A stretch of DNA of 20,867 bases, taken from NCBI GenBank assembly GCA_964627755.1, contig CAZVIH010000053.1:1-20867 (forward strand). The letters run 5' to 3'. Both the position numbers and the translations under genes were made by a program. Source of the DNA: B10-G9 sp964627755 (GTDB lineage Bacteria; Chloroflexota; Anaerolineae; Anaerolineales; UBA11858). Positions 7,056 through 14,998 of this stretch are shown here, piece by piece. Under the pieces are notes generated by a model. The model did not search any database. It saw only the letters and a program-made list of their open reading frames with translations, and was not told the DNA's origin. Position 1 is the stretch's first letter, and each line of letters opens with the position of its first letter.

Positions 7056-8282
7056 ATGAAGAAGACTTTGCGGATTGACCCAAGATCAGGTATAGCAGCG
7101 GATCGGTTCGCGGCTGCTATGATCGGACTGGGGGTTCCAGAGAAGGACCTTTTTAAGGTGGTTCGATCTGCAGCGAAGGAGGAAGGGACTCTGGATGTCC
7201 ACGCTCATCTGCAGATTCTTCCGGATGGGTCAAAAGCCTACCAGCTGCACCTGGCTGATTTAAGGAGTGGCTCCCCGCTTTCTTGGGAAGTTGCTTCAGT
7301 TCTTCTCCGGCAGGCACTTGACCGCGCTGAGGTAGCGGGCGAATTCGCTGATTTTGCGCTGCGGTCTCTTGACATACTTCGTTCAAATGCGGGGTTGTCT
7401 GCGCCGCAAGGGTCAGAAGCATCCGTTTCTCTGCCGGTGATCGGAACGGCTCATACACCCTACCAGGACGAAGCTCCTTACCAGCCCCTGAAGAAAGGGT
7501 CAGCTGGTGTTGGTGCCTTCTACCTCGATATCAATCCGCTTTACGCTGCCGGCCTGCATGAACTGGGTTCCTTCACGCATATCTATATACTTTCTTATTT
7601 GCATCGTTCCACGGATCCGGAGCTAATGGTAAACCCGCCCTGGCGGGAGGAAAATGGAGAATACGGTGTTTTCGCAACTCGATCTCCCAACCGGCCCAGC
7701 CCCATCGGGCTGACCCGTACCCGACTGTATCATTTGGTAGGGAATCGGATCTACACCGGGCAGCTGGACCTTTACGACGGCACACCCATTCTGGATATCA
7801 AACCCTACATTGAATCCCTGGATAGCGCGGATAGCGTGGACCTGGGAAATGACGGTTGGCTGGAAGGCAGTGATCATCTCGAGCTCCATCGATTGGGGAT
7901 TCCCCATCCCCATCCAGGTACTTCCCAAAGTTCACTGCAAGTGACAATTGCCCTGTTGGCTGGGATCGCTTATGGGCTGCAAATACTCGGGGTCGACCTC
8001 CAGACAGTGCACTGCAGTGCTCAATTGGCGGTTGGACAGGCTTCCCCAGATGACCAGAGAGTCCGATCTACCTTGGAAAGCCAGGGGATTCCTTATCAAC
8101 GGATAGATTCCCCTGGGGGAGACACGACGCCGTTAGGGGCTGTCATTCTTGCTGCCCTGGAACCGGTGTATGATGTTGAAGCGGTTCCGGCTGCTGGAGG
8201 TGGAAAAGGTTTGGGATTGGGGCAGGAGGTTCAGGGGGGTTTTCCTGGATCCAGCCCACTGATCCTATCGCTGATTGGGTAG
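7056..8282 (+). CDS. LarC-like nickel cofactor protein with inserted TrmO domain
   Basis: A 408-residue protein in three parts. Residues 1-118 match the LarC N-terminus: LRIDPRSGIAADRFAAAM corresponds to the DPFSGISGDMFLAA pattern of LarC. Residues 126-262 are a full TrmO/TsaA (UPF0066) SAM-binding beta-barrel: VIGTAHTPY, GVFATRSPNRPSPIGLT (204-220) and DGTPILDIKPY (241-251). Residues 275-408 return to LarC: a long helix ending at LGVDLQTVHCS, then GGDTTPLGAVIL (LarC has TPTGAAIL) and a glycine-rich C-terminal segment. LarC inserts nickel into the pincer cofactor of lactate racemase; TrmO methylates t6A37 in tRNA. The LarC motifs FHEVGAxD and the HG / PvPaPAT stretch are lost or much changed, while the TrmO motifs are intact. 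ATG 7056 has GGAG eight bases upstream. No frameshift is evident. Confidence 0.8.
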   Translation: MKKTLRIDPRSGIAADRFAAAMIGLGVPEKDLFKVVRSAAKEEGTLDVHAHLQILPDGSKAYQLHLADLRSGSPLSWEVASVLLRQALDRAEVAGEFADFALRSLDILRSNAGLSAPQGSEASVSLPVIGTAHTPYQDEAPYQPLKKGSAGVGAFYLDINPLYAAGLHELGSFTHIYILSYLHRSTDPELMVNPPWREENGEYGVFATRSPNRPSPIGLTRTRLYHLVGNRIYTGQLDLYDGTPILDIKPYIESLDSADSVDLGNDGWLEGSDHLELHRLGIPHPHPGTSQSSLQVTIALLAGIAYGLQILGVDLQTVHCSAQLAVGQASPDDQRVRSTLESQGIPYQRIDSPGGDTTPLGAVILAALEPVYDVEAVPAAGGGKGLGLGQEVQGGFPGSSPLILSLIG

Positions 8283-8496
8283 CTGGGGAAAACCGGCAAG
8301 GATCCTTCTTGGTAGAAGATACACCGACTCCCGGGGATTCGCAGCTATTAAAAAATAATTGTTCAATGCATACGGAAAGGAAAACACAGTTCCCGCAATG
8401 AAATGGATAGGAGGATACTGGAAAATTATTTCGAAGCCGAACATTGACTGAGTTGATCGATTGAGAGGTACAGCCATACGAAGGGATACACAAAAG

Positions 8497-9393
8497 ATGA
8501 CGTTGAAAGGCAAGAGGATTGGCATGTTTGGAAAAGGAGGGGCTGGTAAGAGTACAGTGACAGTGCTGCTTGCCCAGGCGTTGCGATTGCGAGGATATTC
8601 AGTGTGCGTGCTGGATGCCGATTCCACCAATCTGGGCTTATTCCAAATCTATGAAATTCAACAATCTCCAACACCGCTGATGGATTATTTTGGAGGGATG
8701 GTTTTTAGCGGTGGGGCTGTTACCTGTCCAGTGGATGACCCTATGCCACTGGCTGATGCTGAAATTGTGCTGGAGAATCTAGATCAAGAATTTTATGCTA
8801 AAAGCCCGGAGGGTATTATTCTGTTCGTCGCTGGAAAGATAGGTGATCAAGGACCAGGAGCTGGTTGTGATGGGCCGGTAGCGAAGATCGCCCGAGATTT
8901 TCGCATTTTCATTCAAGATGAGTCACCGGTTACTCTCGTGGATTTTAAAGCAGGTTTTGAAGATACCGCTCGGGGCGCTCTTACCAGCCTGGATTCGGTA
9001 GTTGTCGTTGTGGACCCCACCACTGCTTCAGTGGAACTGGCAGCCAGTATGAAGCATATGGTCGAGCAGATCAAGGCGGATGTCCTCCCTGCGACCGCAC
9101 ATCTGGAAAGTCGTGAATTGATCGACTTTGCGAATAAGATTTTCATTGAGTCTAAGATTGAAAATATCTGGTTTGTGCTGAATCGTATTCACAGCGCGGA
9201 GGAAGAAAAATACCTGCGCCAGAGATTGGACGAAAAGGGGATCGAGCCGATTGGCGTTATCTACCAGGCGCCATCCATCTCCCTCTCCTGGTTGAAAGGT
9301 AATCCCATCAGATCAGAGAATGCGCTGATAAGTATCCAGAAAATCCTGGCCAGGTTAGAAAGTGCGGAAAAAGAAATAATAGAAAGAAACTAA
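8497..9393 (+). CDS. CooC-like nickel-maturation P-loop ATPase
   Basis: A 298-residue SIMIBI-class ATPase. The deviant P-loop GKGGAGKST is at residues 12-20, LDADSTNLG at 39-47 fits the CooC/NifH pattern, and VDFKAGFEDTARG at 148-160 matches the CooC DxxAGxEHxxRG segment. CooC loads nickel into CO dehydrogenase, using a CxC motif at its dimer interface. Here the equivalent stretch reads GAGCDGP (121-127), so only one cysteine remains. The ATG at 8497 is chosen because the P-loop follows closely; the SD is weak (AAGGGA, about 11 bases upstream). A 214-base gap with no terminator separates it from the LarC-TrmO gene; it includes the palindrome AAGGATCCTT at 8298. Confidence 0.8.
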   Translation: MTLKGKRIGMFGKGGAGKSTVTVLLAQALRLRGYSVCVLDADSTNLGLFQIYEIQQSPTPLMDYFGGMVFSGGAVTCPVDDPMPLADAEIVLENLDQEFYAKSPEGIILFVAGKIGDQGPGAGCDGPVAKIARDFRIFIQDESPVTLVDFKAGFEDTARGALTSLDSVVVVVDPTTASVELAASMKHMVEQIKADVLPATAHLESRELIDFANKIFIESKIENIWFVLNRIHSAEEEKYLRQRLDEKGIEPIGVIYQAPSISLSWLKGNPIRSENALISIQKILARLESAEKEIIERN

Positions 9394-9491
9394 GCAGGAT
9401 TACTGCACCAATGACGCATGTATTGCCGGGATCCAGCCCTAATTGAGTTGCAGATGAAACAGGAATAAAAGCAAAGGAACTGGCAAAAAAG

Positions 9492-9878
9492 ATGGAAATG
9501 GATACTTTTCAATTCAAGAGCATTGGATATGTTGAAAACGAATTCGAGGAGTCGACCAGCCCGGAATTATTTCGGGTATCGACCTCTCGCATCATGCTTG
9601 CTCCTGAGCTTGTGGAAGGTCTAACTGGTCTGGAGATTGGTATGCGGATATTGATTATCTTTGTGTTCCACCGCTCCGAGGGGTTTGAGCTGCTCCAACA
9701 TCCGCGTGGAGACCGGAGTCGTCCGAAACGCGGTGTCTTCGCCCTGCACAGCCCCAACCGTCCGAACTCCTTAGGAATTACCAAGGTCGAGTTATTTGCC
9801 ATCGAAGGAAACACCCTGAGCGTGCGCGGCCTGGATGCCCTCAACGGTTCGCCAGTACTTGATATAAAACCGGCGTAA
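9492..9878 (+). CDS. stand-alone, diverged TrmO/TsaA-like protein
   Basis: A 128-residue protein of the TrmO (UPF0066) family, a SAM-binding beta-barrel. It shows SIGYVENEF at the start, IFVFHRSEG mid-protein, GVFALHSPNRPNSLGIT at residues 81-97 and LNGSPVLDIKP at 117-127. Compared with the TrmO domain inside 7056-8282, the signature has changed (ATRSPNRPSPIG versus ALHSPNRPNSLG) and the protein ends directly after DIKPA, without the usual tail. It therefore looks like a minimal, possibly specialised paralogue rather than a housekeeping tRNA enzyme. ATG 9492 or the in-frame ATG at 9498 could be used; the SD AAAGGA is somewhat far upstream. Confidence 0.8.
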   Translation: MEMDTFQFKSIGYVENEFEESTSPELFRVSTSRIMLAPELVEGLTGLEIGMRILIIFVFHRSEGFELLQHPRGDRSRPKRGVFALHSPNRPNSLGITKVELFAIEGNTLSVRGLDALNGSPVLDIKPA

Positions 9879-9961
9879 TATAGGGCCGCCTTTTGGTAAA
9901 CACGAGATTAGAAAAGTGATTTCTCATTGGTCCAGGGGAGATTTGTAGAAAGGAGAGGACA

Positions 9962-10639
9962 ATGGCTGAACTGGCACGCACGGATTTCGAGAACTGTTGT
10001 CTTATATCATGTGGGATGCTTTATCCAGAGGTGAGTTATCTGATGGAAACCGGGTTCCTGAATCCGCGCCAAACCTTTTTTACACCGCCGGGTCTCCACG
10101 CCATTCCAGAGAAACTGGAAGCGCATCTTCTTAAGAAACTGAATTATGCCCGGGAATCGTGTTCTGATTCCGAGATTATCGTCCTGTACGGGAAGAAGTG
10201 TTTCGTCAGCACTGAGGAGCCGCTTAAGCGAGTGGATTCAATCTTACTGGATGCAGGTAAGGATATCGTCAGAATTGAAGGGGAATACGGCTACGATTTG
10301 CTAGCTGGCTTAGAAGACCGCCAGCGCATCAGCGGAGGGAGGCAAAACAAAATCCTCTGGTTTACGCTTGGCTGGCTGAAAAGCTGGAAAACAGTCTACA
10401 AGAGATATTTCAGTTGGGACGATGCTGATGCAAATGCCAACTTTCCAGGATATTACGACAAGATCATAGTTCTGGATGGGTTGGATCTTGAGGAGGAGTA
10501 CATGACCCAACGCCCTGAGATTATCCTGGAACTGTTTGACTGGACAGGTCTGGAAGTGGAATTTGCTCCAATCACCCTTGATCGTTTCAAGGGATTGTTG
10601 AAAAACGCGTTATCCCTTCATGTTGGTAAAGCGTCCTAG
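9962..10639 (+). CDS. DUF1638 protein
   Basis: A 225-residue protein with the DUF1638 pattern: CCLISCGMLYPEV near the start, GLHAIPEKLEAHL, IIVLYGKKCF and KILWFTLGWLKSW. The Cys positions in CGML and YGKKCF are in places where the family usually has cysteine. DUF1638 proteins have no proven function; many lie beside MttB-type methyltransferases and corrinoid proteins in anaerobes and methanogens, which links them to C1 metabolism. It has an excellent SD (AAAGGAGAGG) before ATG 9962. Its presence beside nickel proteins suggests a role in C1 or metal chemistry rather than general metabolism. Confidence 0.8.
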   Translation: MAELARTDFENCCLISCGMLYPEVSYLMETGFLNPRQTFFTPPGLHAIPEKLEAHLLKKLNYARESCSDSEIIVLYGKKCFVSTEEPLKRVDSILLDAGKDIVRIEGEYGYDLLAGLEDRQRISGGRQNKILWFTLGWLKSWKTVYKRYFSWDDADANANFPGYYDKIIVLDGLDLEEEYMTQRPEIILELFDWTGLEVEFAPITLDRFKGLLKNALSLHVGKAS

Positions 10640-10712
10640 GTATAACAGAGTTTATTCTGATTCAGTGAGGGCCTCAGATAATTTTTGCTTTGTGTAAGTG
10701 AGGATCGCGAAC

Positions 10713-11237
10713 ATGTCTAAATGTCGTATCCGCATCATACTCTGGCTGTTTCTGGTTAGCATATCAGTAGGGGGAGGAATTGCCACCGATATTATTCTCC
10801 ACACGAATCCTTTTCCTATCCCCGTGCGTTTCTTAGGCCTGGTCGGGGTAGTGTTGGCTCATTTCCCGTTGAAAAGAACAGGAAAGCTTCTTAAGCTTTT
10901 AGGTGAGTCTAAGGAGTGGGGATGCACTAGCCGGTTGATCACAATCGATGTCTATCAATGCGTGAGACACCCCCACCATTTAGCTGTGGGCATTTTCATG
11001 ACTTCCCTTGGCCTGCTCATTGGGCACCCGTGGTCTTTCCTGATCATCACCATACCCCAGTGGTTATGGATCCTTGGGTTCTTATTTTTGGTGGAAGAGA
11101 GAGAATTGGCAGAAAAGTTTGGATCAGCATACAAAACATATCGCCACCAAGTGCCTATGCTCTTACCAAAACCATTATGTGCCTTCCAGGTTCTCAGTAA
11201 ACCCTTGGATATTACCCAGGGTGAATTAGACCAGTAA
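10713..11237 (+). CDS. ICMT/PEMT-like integral membrane methyltransferase
   Basis: A 174-residue membrane protein with about four hydrophobic segments. The conserved C-terminal block is clear: YQCVRHPHHLAVG, a hydrophobic pair of segments, then EERELAEKFGSAYKTYRHQVP. This is the isoprenylcysteine carboxyl methyltransferase (ICMT) / phospholipid methyltransferase fold, which binds SAM through the RHP and EE/RY motifs. Bacterial members act on unknown small molecules or lipids. ATG 10713 with GAGG upstream is preferred over a GTG at 10698. It adds another methyl-transfer enzyme to the cluster. Confidence 0.8.
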   Translation: MSKCRIRIILWLFLVSISVGGGIATDIILHTNPFPIPVRFLGLVGVVLAHFPLKRTGKLLKLLGESKEWGCTSRLITIDVYQCVRHPHHLAVGIFMTSLGLLIGHPWSFLIITIPQWLWILGFLFLVEERELAEKFGSAYKTYRHQVPMLLPKPLCAFQVLSKPLDITQGELDQ

Positions 11238-11272
11238 AGTGATCACAAGAATTGGAGGGTCTTGCGTTTTTG

Positions 11273-11359
11273 ATGGATCCGAAGTTTATGGCAGGGATTG
11301 ATGAGCCGCCCGGAAACCTTTATTCGCTGCAGGACAGCTCCCTGGTTGTCATCGGATGA
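11273..11359 (+). CDS. possible 28-residue ORF or gene remnant
   Basis: In the 162-base gap before the flavoprotein gene, a short frame encodes a 28-residue peptide beginning MDPKFMAGIDEPPGN and ending SLVVIG. GGAGGG lies about 15 bases ahead, too far for an ideal SD. No family is recognised. It could be a truncated remnant or chance. Confidence 0.2.
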   Translation: MDPKFMAGIDEPPGNLYSLQDSSLVVIG

Positions 11360-11399
11360 GGGAAAGAAGAATGGCTGGCCACAGTGAAAGGAGAACAAG

Positions 11400-13367
11400 A
11401 TGCCGGATATAGATTTGCTTTTAGAACCGATAAAGGTGGGAAAGCTAATGCTGCCAAATCGAGTCGTCATGACAACGGTGAAATTAGGGTACGGGAATCC
11501 AGAAGGAGAGGTAAACGATCGGCATATCGCATTTTATCGGAGGCGAGCTGAAGGGAATGTGGGTTTGATCACCTCTGAGCCAATGTATATCCAGCGAAAT
11601 GGGTGGGAACTGCCCACTCAACTTGGAATACATGAGGATGCCCTGATCCCCGGCCTTCAGAAGCTGACCGAAGCGATCCACAAGGCTGGAGGATTGATCA
11701 TGGCTCATATCAACCACGCCGGCCGGGCAGCTAATCCCAAATTGGTTTCACCTGAAGCATGTGTTTCTGCTTCCGACGTAATTTGTCCCGCTAATCAGAT
11801 CAAACCTGTTCCCCTGGACGTGGAGGGGATCGCGGAGATAATAATGGCTTTTGGTGCCGCCGCGAAGAGGGTAAAGCGGGCCGGTTTTGACGCAATTGAA
11901 ATCCCTTTCAGCCACGGTTACCTCATCCACCAATTCCTATCACCGCATACCAATCACCGCGAGGATGAATATGGTGGTTCCTTGGAAAATCGACTCCAGT
12001 TCGGGTTAGAGGTCTTAGCTGCGGTGCGGGCCGAAGTGGGTGATGATTTCCCTATTATTGTTCGAATGAACGCGAAAGACTATGTCCCAGGAGGTCTTGA
12101 AATCGAGGATGCCGTGGAAATTGCCCGAGCTCTGGATGAATTTGGTGTTCAGGCTCTCAGCATCACATCAGGAACGATGTGTGAAAGCGTGCCTTTTTGC
12201 CTTTATCCCACGGGGACCCCAAAAGCCAATCTGCTTCCCATGGCCGCTCAGCTCAGGGAGGCAGTTTCTATCCCGATCATTGTGGCGGGGCGCATTCGAA
12301 CACCGAAAGTAGCCAGAGATGCTTTGAATGCAAATCAAACGGACCTGATTGGTTTAGGTCGCCCTTTCCTGGCGGACCCTGATTGGGTGGTTAAAACCGA
12401 AAATGGAGACCAAAACGCTATACTTCTCTGTGCGGCATGTCACCAGGGTTGTTTAGGAGAGCTGCGTGTAGGCCACGGCACCACTTGCATGTTCAATCCC
12501 CTAACCGGGCGTGAGGGGGAAGTACAGATAACACCTGTTGAAGAATCTCGCCGGATAATGGTGATTGGAGGCGGTCCAGGGGGGATGGAGGCAGCCCTCA
12601 TCGCCGCCCAGCGTGGGCATCAGGTCACCCTCTACGAGCGTGATGATCAATTAGGAGGGCGTTTAAGAGAAGCCGCTTCTGCCCCCTACAAAGAAGAGTT
12701 TTTGGATTTAATCCGCTACCAGAAAACCTACGTAGAACGAAAGGGCGTTGATGTGCATCTAAACACAGATGTCACACCAGAAATTGTTGTCAAGGAATCA
12801 GCTGATGTTGTTGTGCTAGCTGTGGGAGCTGAACCCATTGTGCCGCCTTTCCCTGGTTTGGAAGATAGTAACTGGACAACAGCTTACGATATCCTGGGCG
12901 GTAAAAGCGAGGTGAACACTGAGACGGCATTTATTGTTGGCGCAGGTACGACTGGTCTGGAAATAGCAGAACACCTGGCACTGCAAGGTGTGAGCTCGGT
13001 TGCTGTTAAGCGAAAGCCTGAGGTGGGCGGTAAACTGGATCCCCTGGCCCAGGTATACCTGCTCAGGCGACTTGAGTCTTTAGGGGTAGATGTGCGCACT
13101 GGGATTGAAGTTATTCGATTTAAAAAAAACGATGATGGGAACACAACAGTCGTTGCTCGTTCCTACCCCCATCAGAAAAATATGCCAGAGCAAAGATTCC
13201 AGGCGGAGAAAGTTGTTATTGCTCTTGGGCTACGTCCCGTCCGTTCTCTAGCTGAATCATTGAAGTCTCAGAAGGGGATAGAAGTGTACAGTATTGGTGA
13301 CTGTGTAGAACCCCGTGAAGCGCTGGATGCGATTTGGGAAGGTTTTGAAATTGGAAATAAGGTCTAA
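11400..13367 (+). CDS. Fe-S flavoprotein of the OYE / 2,4-dienoyl-CoA reductase type
   Basis: A 655-residue NADH:flavin oxidoreductase. Residues 1-340 form the FMN-binding TIM barrel of the old-yellow-enzyme (OYE) family, with HINHAGRA at 103-110, SHGYLIHQFLSPHTNHR at 171-187 and YGGSLENR at 191-198. A 4Fe-4S site follows with Cys344, Cys347, Cys351 and Cys363. The C-terminal half has two Rossmann motifs, GGGPGGMEA (390-398) and GAGTTGLEIAE (514-524), for FAD and NAD(P)H. Relatives include FadH, trimethylamine dehydrogenase and bile-acid enoate reductases; some lie in betaine demethylation clusters. The substrate is unknown. A strong SD (AAAGGAG) precedes ATG 11400. The next gene begins five bases after the stop. 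Confidence 0.9.
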   Translation: MPDIDLLLEPIKVGKLMLPNRVVMTTVKLGYGNPEGEVNDRHIAFYRRRAEGNVGLITSEPMYIQRNGWELPTQLGIHEDALIPGLQKLTEAIHKAGGLIMAHINHAGRAANPKLVSPEACVSASDVICPANQIKPVPLDVEGIAEIIMAFGAAAKRVKRAGFDAIEIPFSHGYLIHQFLSPHTNHREDEYGGSLENRLQFGLEVLAAVRAEVGDDFPIIVRMNAKDYVPGGLEIEDAVEIARALDEFGVQALSITSGTMCESVPFCLYPTGTPKANLLPMAAQLREAVSIPIIVAGRIRTPKVARDALNANQTDLIGLGRPFLADPDWVVKTENGDQNAILLCAACHQGCLGELRVGHGTTCMFNPLTGREGEVQITPVEESRRIMVIGGGPGGMEAALIAAQRGHQVTLYERDDQLGGRLREAASAPYKEEFLDLIRYQKTYVERKGVDVHLNTDVTPEIVVKESADVVVLAVGAEPIVPPFPGLEDSNWTTAYDILGGKSEVNTETAFIVGAGTTGLEIAEHLALQGVSSVAVKRKPEVGGKLDPLAQVYLLRRLESLGVDVRTGIEVIRFKKNDDGNTTVVARSYPHQKNMPEQRFQAEKVVIALGLRPVRSLAESLKSQKGIEVYSIGDCVEPREALDAIWEGFEIGNKV

Positions 13368-13372
13368 ATTTG

Positions 13373-14584
13373 ATGCCTGATCTTGATATTTTAGCGATAA
13401 TTGGATTGGTGATCATCACCGCCTACCTGGGAAGTAAGGGAATGGCGCGCTTGGGGATTCCTCAGGTCGTTGGTTTTATACTTGTGGGAGTTCTTCTGGG
13501 TTCGTCCTTTCTGGATGTGGTTCCTCTCGCTTTGACTAAGGAATTGGGATTTATCAGTGAGATCGCACTGGGTCTGATCGGATTTGAGATTGGATCTCAT
13601 TTGCGTTTTGATGAACTCCGCAATATGGGCAAATCCATCATATTTATTTTGATTGGAGAAGTCTTCGGTGCGTATTTTCTAGTAGGACTAGGTATATACT
13701 TGTTGACCGGCTCTGATTATACAGGATTGATATTTGGTTCTCTTGCGGTAGCAACTGCCCCCGCAGCGACTGTGGATGTGTTGATGGAATATAAGTCCAA
13801 AGGGCCATTAACGACAACGCTACTGGCTGTAGTGGGGCTTGATGATGCCTTGGCTTTGCTTTTATTCAGTATTTCCTCATCTATCACCGAGACACTGCTG
13901 TCTGGAGTAGGGGGTTTGCTATGGCTTCAGGTTTTTAAAATTCCTTTACTTGACATTGGAGGAGCCTTAGTTATAGGAGTTCTGATCGGACTTCCTCTGC
14001 AGTGGCTGCTCGATAAATTAAGTGAACGAGAGCATGCTCTTTGTGCCTTTATTGTGGGTTCGGTATTGCTGACCGCTGGCTTAGCCAACTCAATTGGAGC
14101 GTCCCTTATTCTGGCTACGATGACAGTGGGTATCGTCCTTGCTAACTATAAGAAAGATTTAAGCTCATATGCCCATTGTGTTGTTGAACGAATTGGTCCC
14201 TTGATCTACATTTTGTTCTTTGTACTCATCGGTGCTCGCTTGCAGATCTCAATGCTGCCCAAAATGGGATTGGTTGGTTTATTGTATGTATTATTAAGGA
14301 GCGTGGGCAAATATGGGGGGTCCTGGTTGGGGGGCTGGCTGGGAAAAGCTCAGTCATCGGTACGGGATAATCTGGGCTTTGGATTATTATCTCAGGCAGG
14401 GGTGGCGGTCGGATTGGCTTTAACGATCGCAGGACGATTTGACCAGTTTGGAGAAGCCGGAAGACATCTGGGAGATTCGGTTATTGTTGTGGTCACGGCT
14501 ACAACTTTTGTTGTTCAGATTGTTGGACCGATTCTGGTCAAGTATGCTGTTTCCCGTGCGGGTGAAATCGGTTTAGCTGAATAA
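13373..14584 (+). CDS. CPA2-family cation/proton antiporter
   Basis: A protein of about 403 residues with some twelve membrane segments, of the Na+/H+ exchanger (KefB/NapA, CPA2) type. Segment 5 contains VVGLDDALALLLF, whose adjacent aspartates are the ion-binding pair of electrogenic antiporters. There is no C-terminal TrkA/RCK domain, so it is the short form. ATG 13373 begins five bases after the preceding stop; AAGG sits about ten bases upstream, so re-initiation is likely. It is the last gene of the cluster. It could exchange Na+ or K+ for protons, or set the local pH or ion state needed by the system (inference). Confidence 0.85.
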   Translation: MPDLDILAIIGLVIITAYLGSKGMARLGIPQVVGFILVGVLLGSSFLDVVPLALTKELGFISEIALGLIGFEIGSHLRFDELRNMGKSIIFILIGEVFGAYFLVGLGIYLLTGSDYTGLIFGSLAVATAPAATVDVLMEYKSKGPLTTTLLAVVGLDDALALLLFSISSSITETLLSGVGGLLWLQVFKIPLLDIGGALVIGVLIGLPLQWLLDKLSEREHALCAFIVGSVLLTAGLANSIGASLILATMTVGIVLANYKKDLSSYAHCVVERIGPLIYILFFVLIGARLQISMLPKMGLVGLLYVLLRSVGKYGGSWLGGWLGKAQSSVRDNLGFGLLSQAGVAVGLALTIAGRFDQFGEAGRHLGDSVIVVVTATTFVVQIVGPILVKYAVSRAGEIGLAE

Positions 14585-14867
14585 ATCCGGCAGTATGAGC
14601 AATGTGTTGCTTTCTAAGAATGGCTGAGCTGAACGGCTTTCTTGTGTCTTCTCCTCGGTACGCAAATACAAAGCTTGATTGAAAAACAGATCCCTGTAAT
14701 CTATAGAGGATTTTGGGATTTCCTTTCGTTTTCGCTCATTTGCAGATTTCTGGTACGTTTTGATTGACAAAGGATGAACTGGATGGAATAGGTGAACAAA
14801 GAAACCTGATTTCCCTCTCTCGCTATAAAGCGCAGGATAATTTCAATCTCCTTTCTATAACCTCGGG

Positions 14868-14903
14868 AATCCAGAACGAGAGTAAGCTCAATCGTTCTGG
14901 ATT
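14868..14903. repeat. perfect 12-bp inverted repeat (hairpin)
   Basis: AATCCAGAACGA (14868-14879) pairs without mismatch with TCGTTCTGGATT (14892-14903); inside the loop GAG and CTC can add a further short stem. No T-run follows on either strand, so it is not a classical terminator. It could be a protein-binding palindrome, an mRNA-end stabiliser or part of a dispersed repeat. Confidence 0.6.
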
Positions 14904-14998
14904 GTTGGGCGTAACCTCCAAGAATTACTTATCGCAATGATAGGAACCGGCACTTCCAGTTGATCCCTGATGATTTAGCGGAGGAGGTCTAGGGAATA

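Noticed and set aside
8265..8630. Minus-strand open frame of about 120 codons
   Set aside because: It overlaps the P-loop region of the CooC-like gene and shows no domain; it is a shadow.
10656..10683. Terminator between the DUF1638 and ICMT-like genes
   Set aside because: Only a five-bp stem (TCTGA/TCAGA) with a 13-base loop before TTTTT; too weak to claim.
11357..11359. TGA after SLVVIG read as selenocysteine, prompted by the selenium-type transporter in the window
   Set aside because: The downstream frame would run through the start of the flavoprotein gene without any recognisable domain, and no selenocysteine insertion hairpin is evident.
14573..14770. 65-codon minus-strand frame after the antiporter gene
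   Set aside because: No SD, low-complexity charged sequence and no family likeness.
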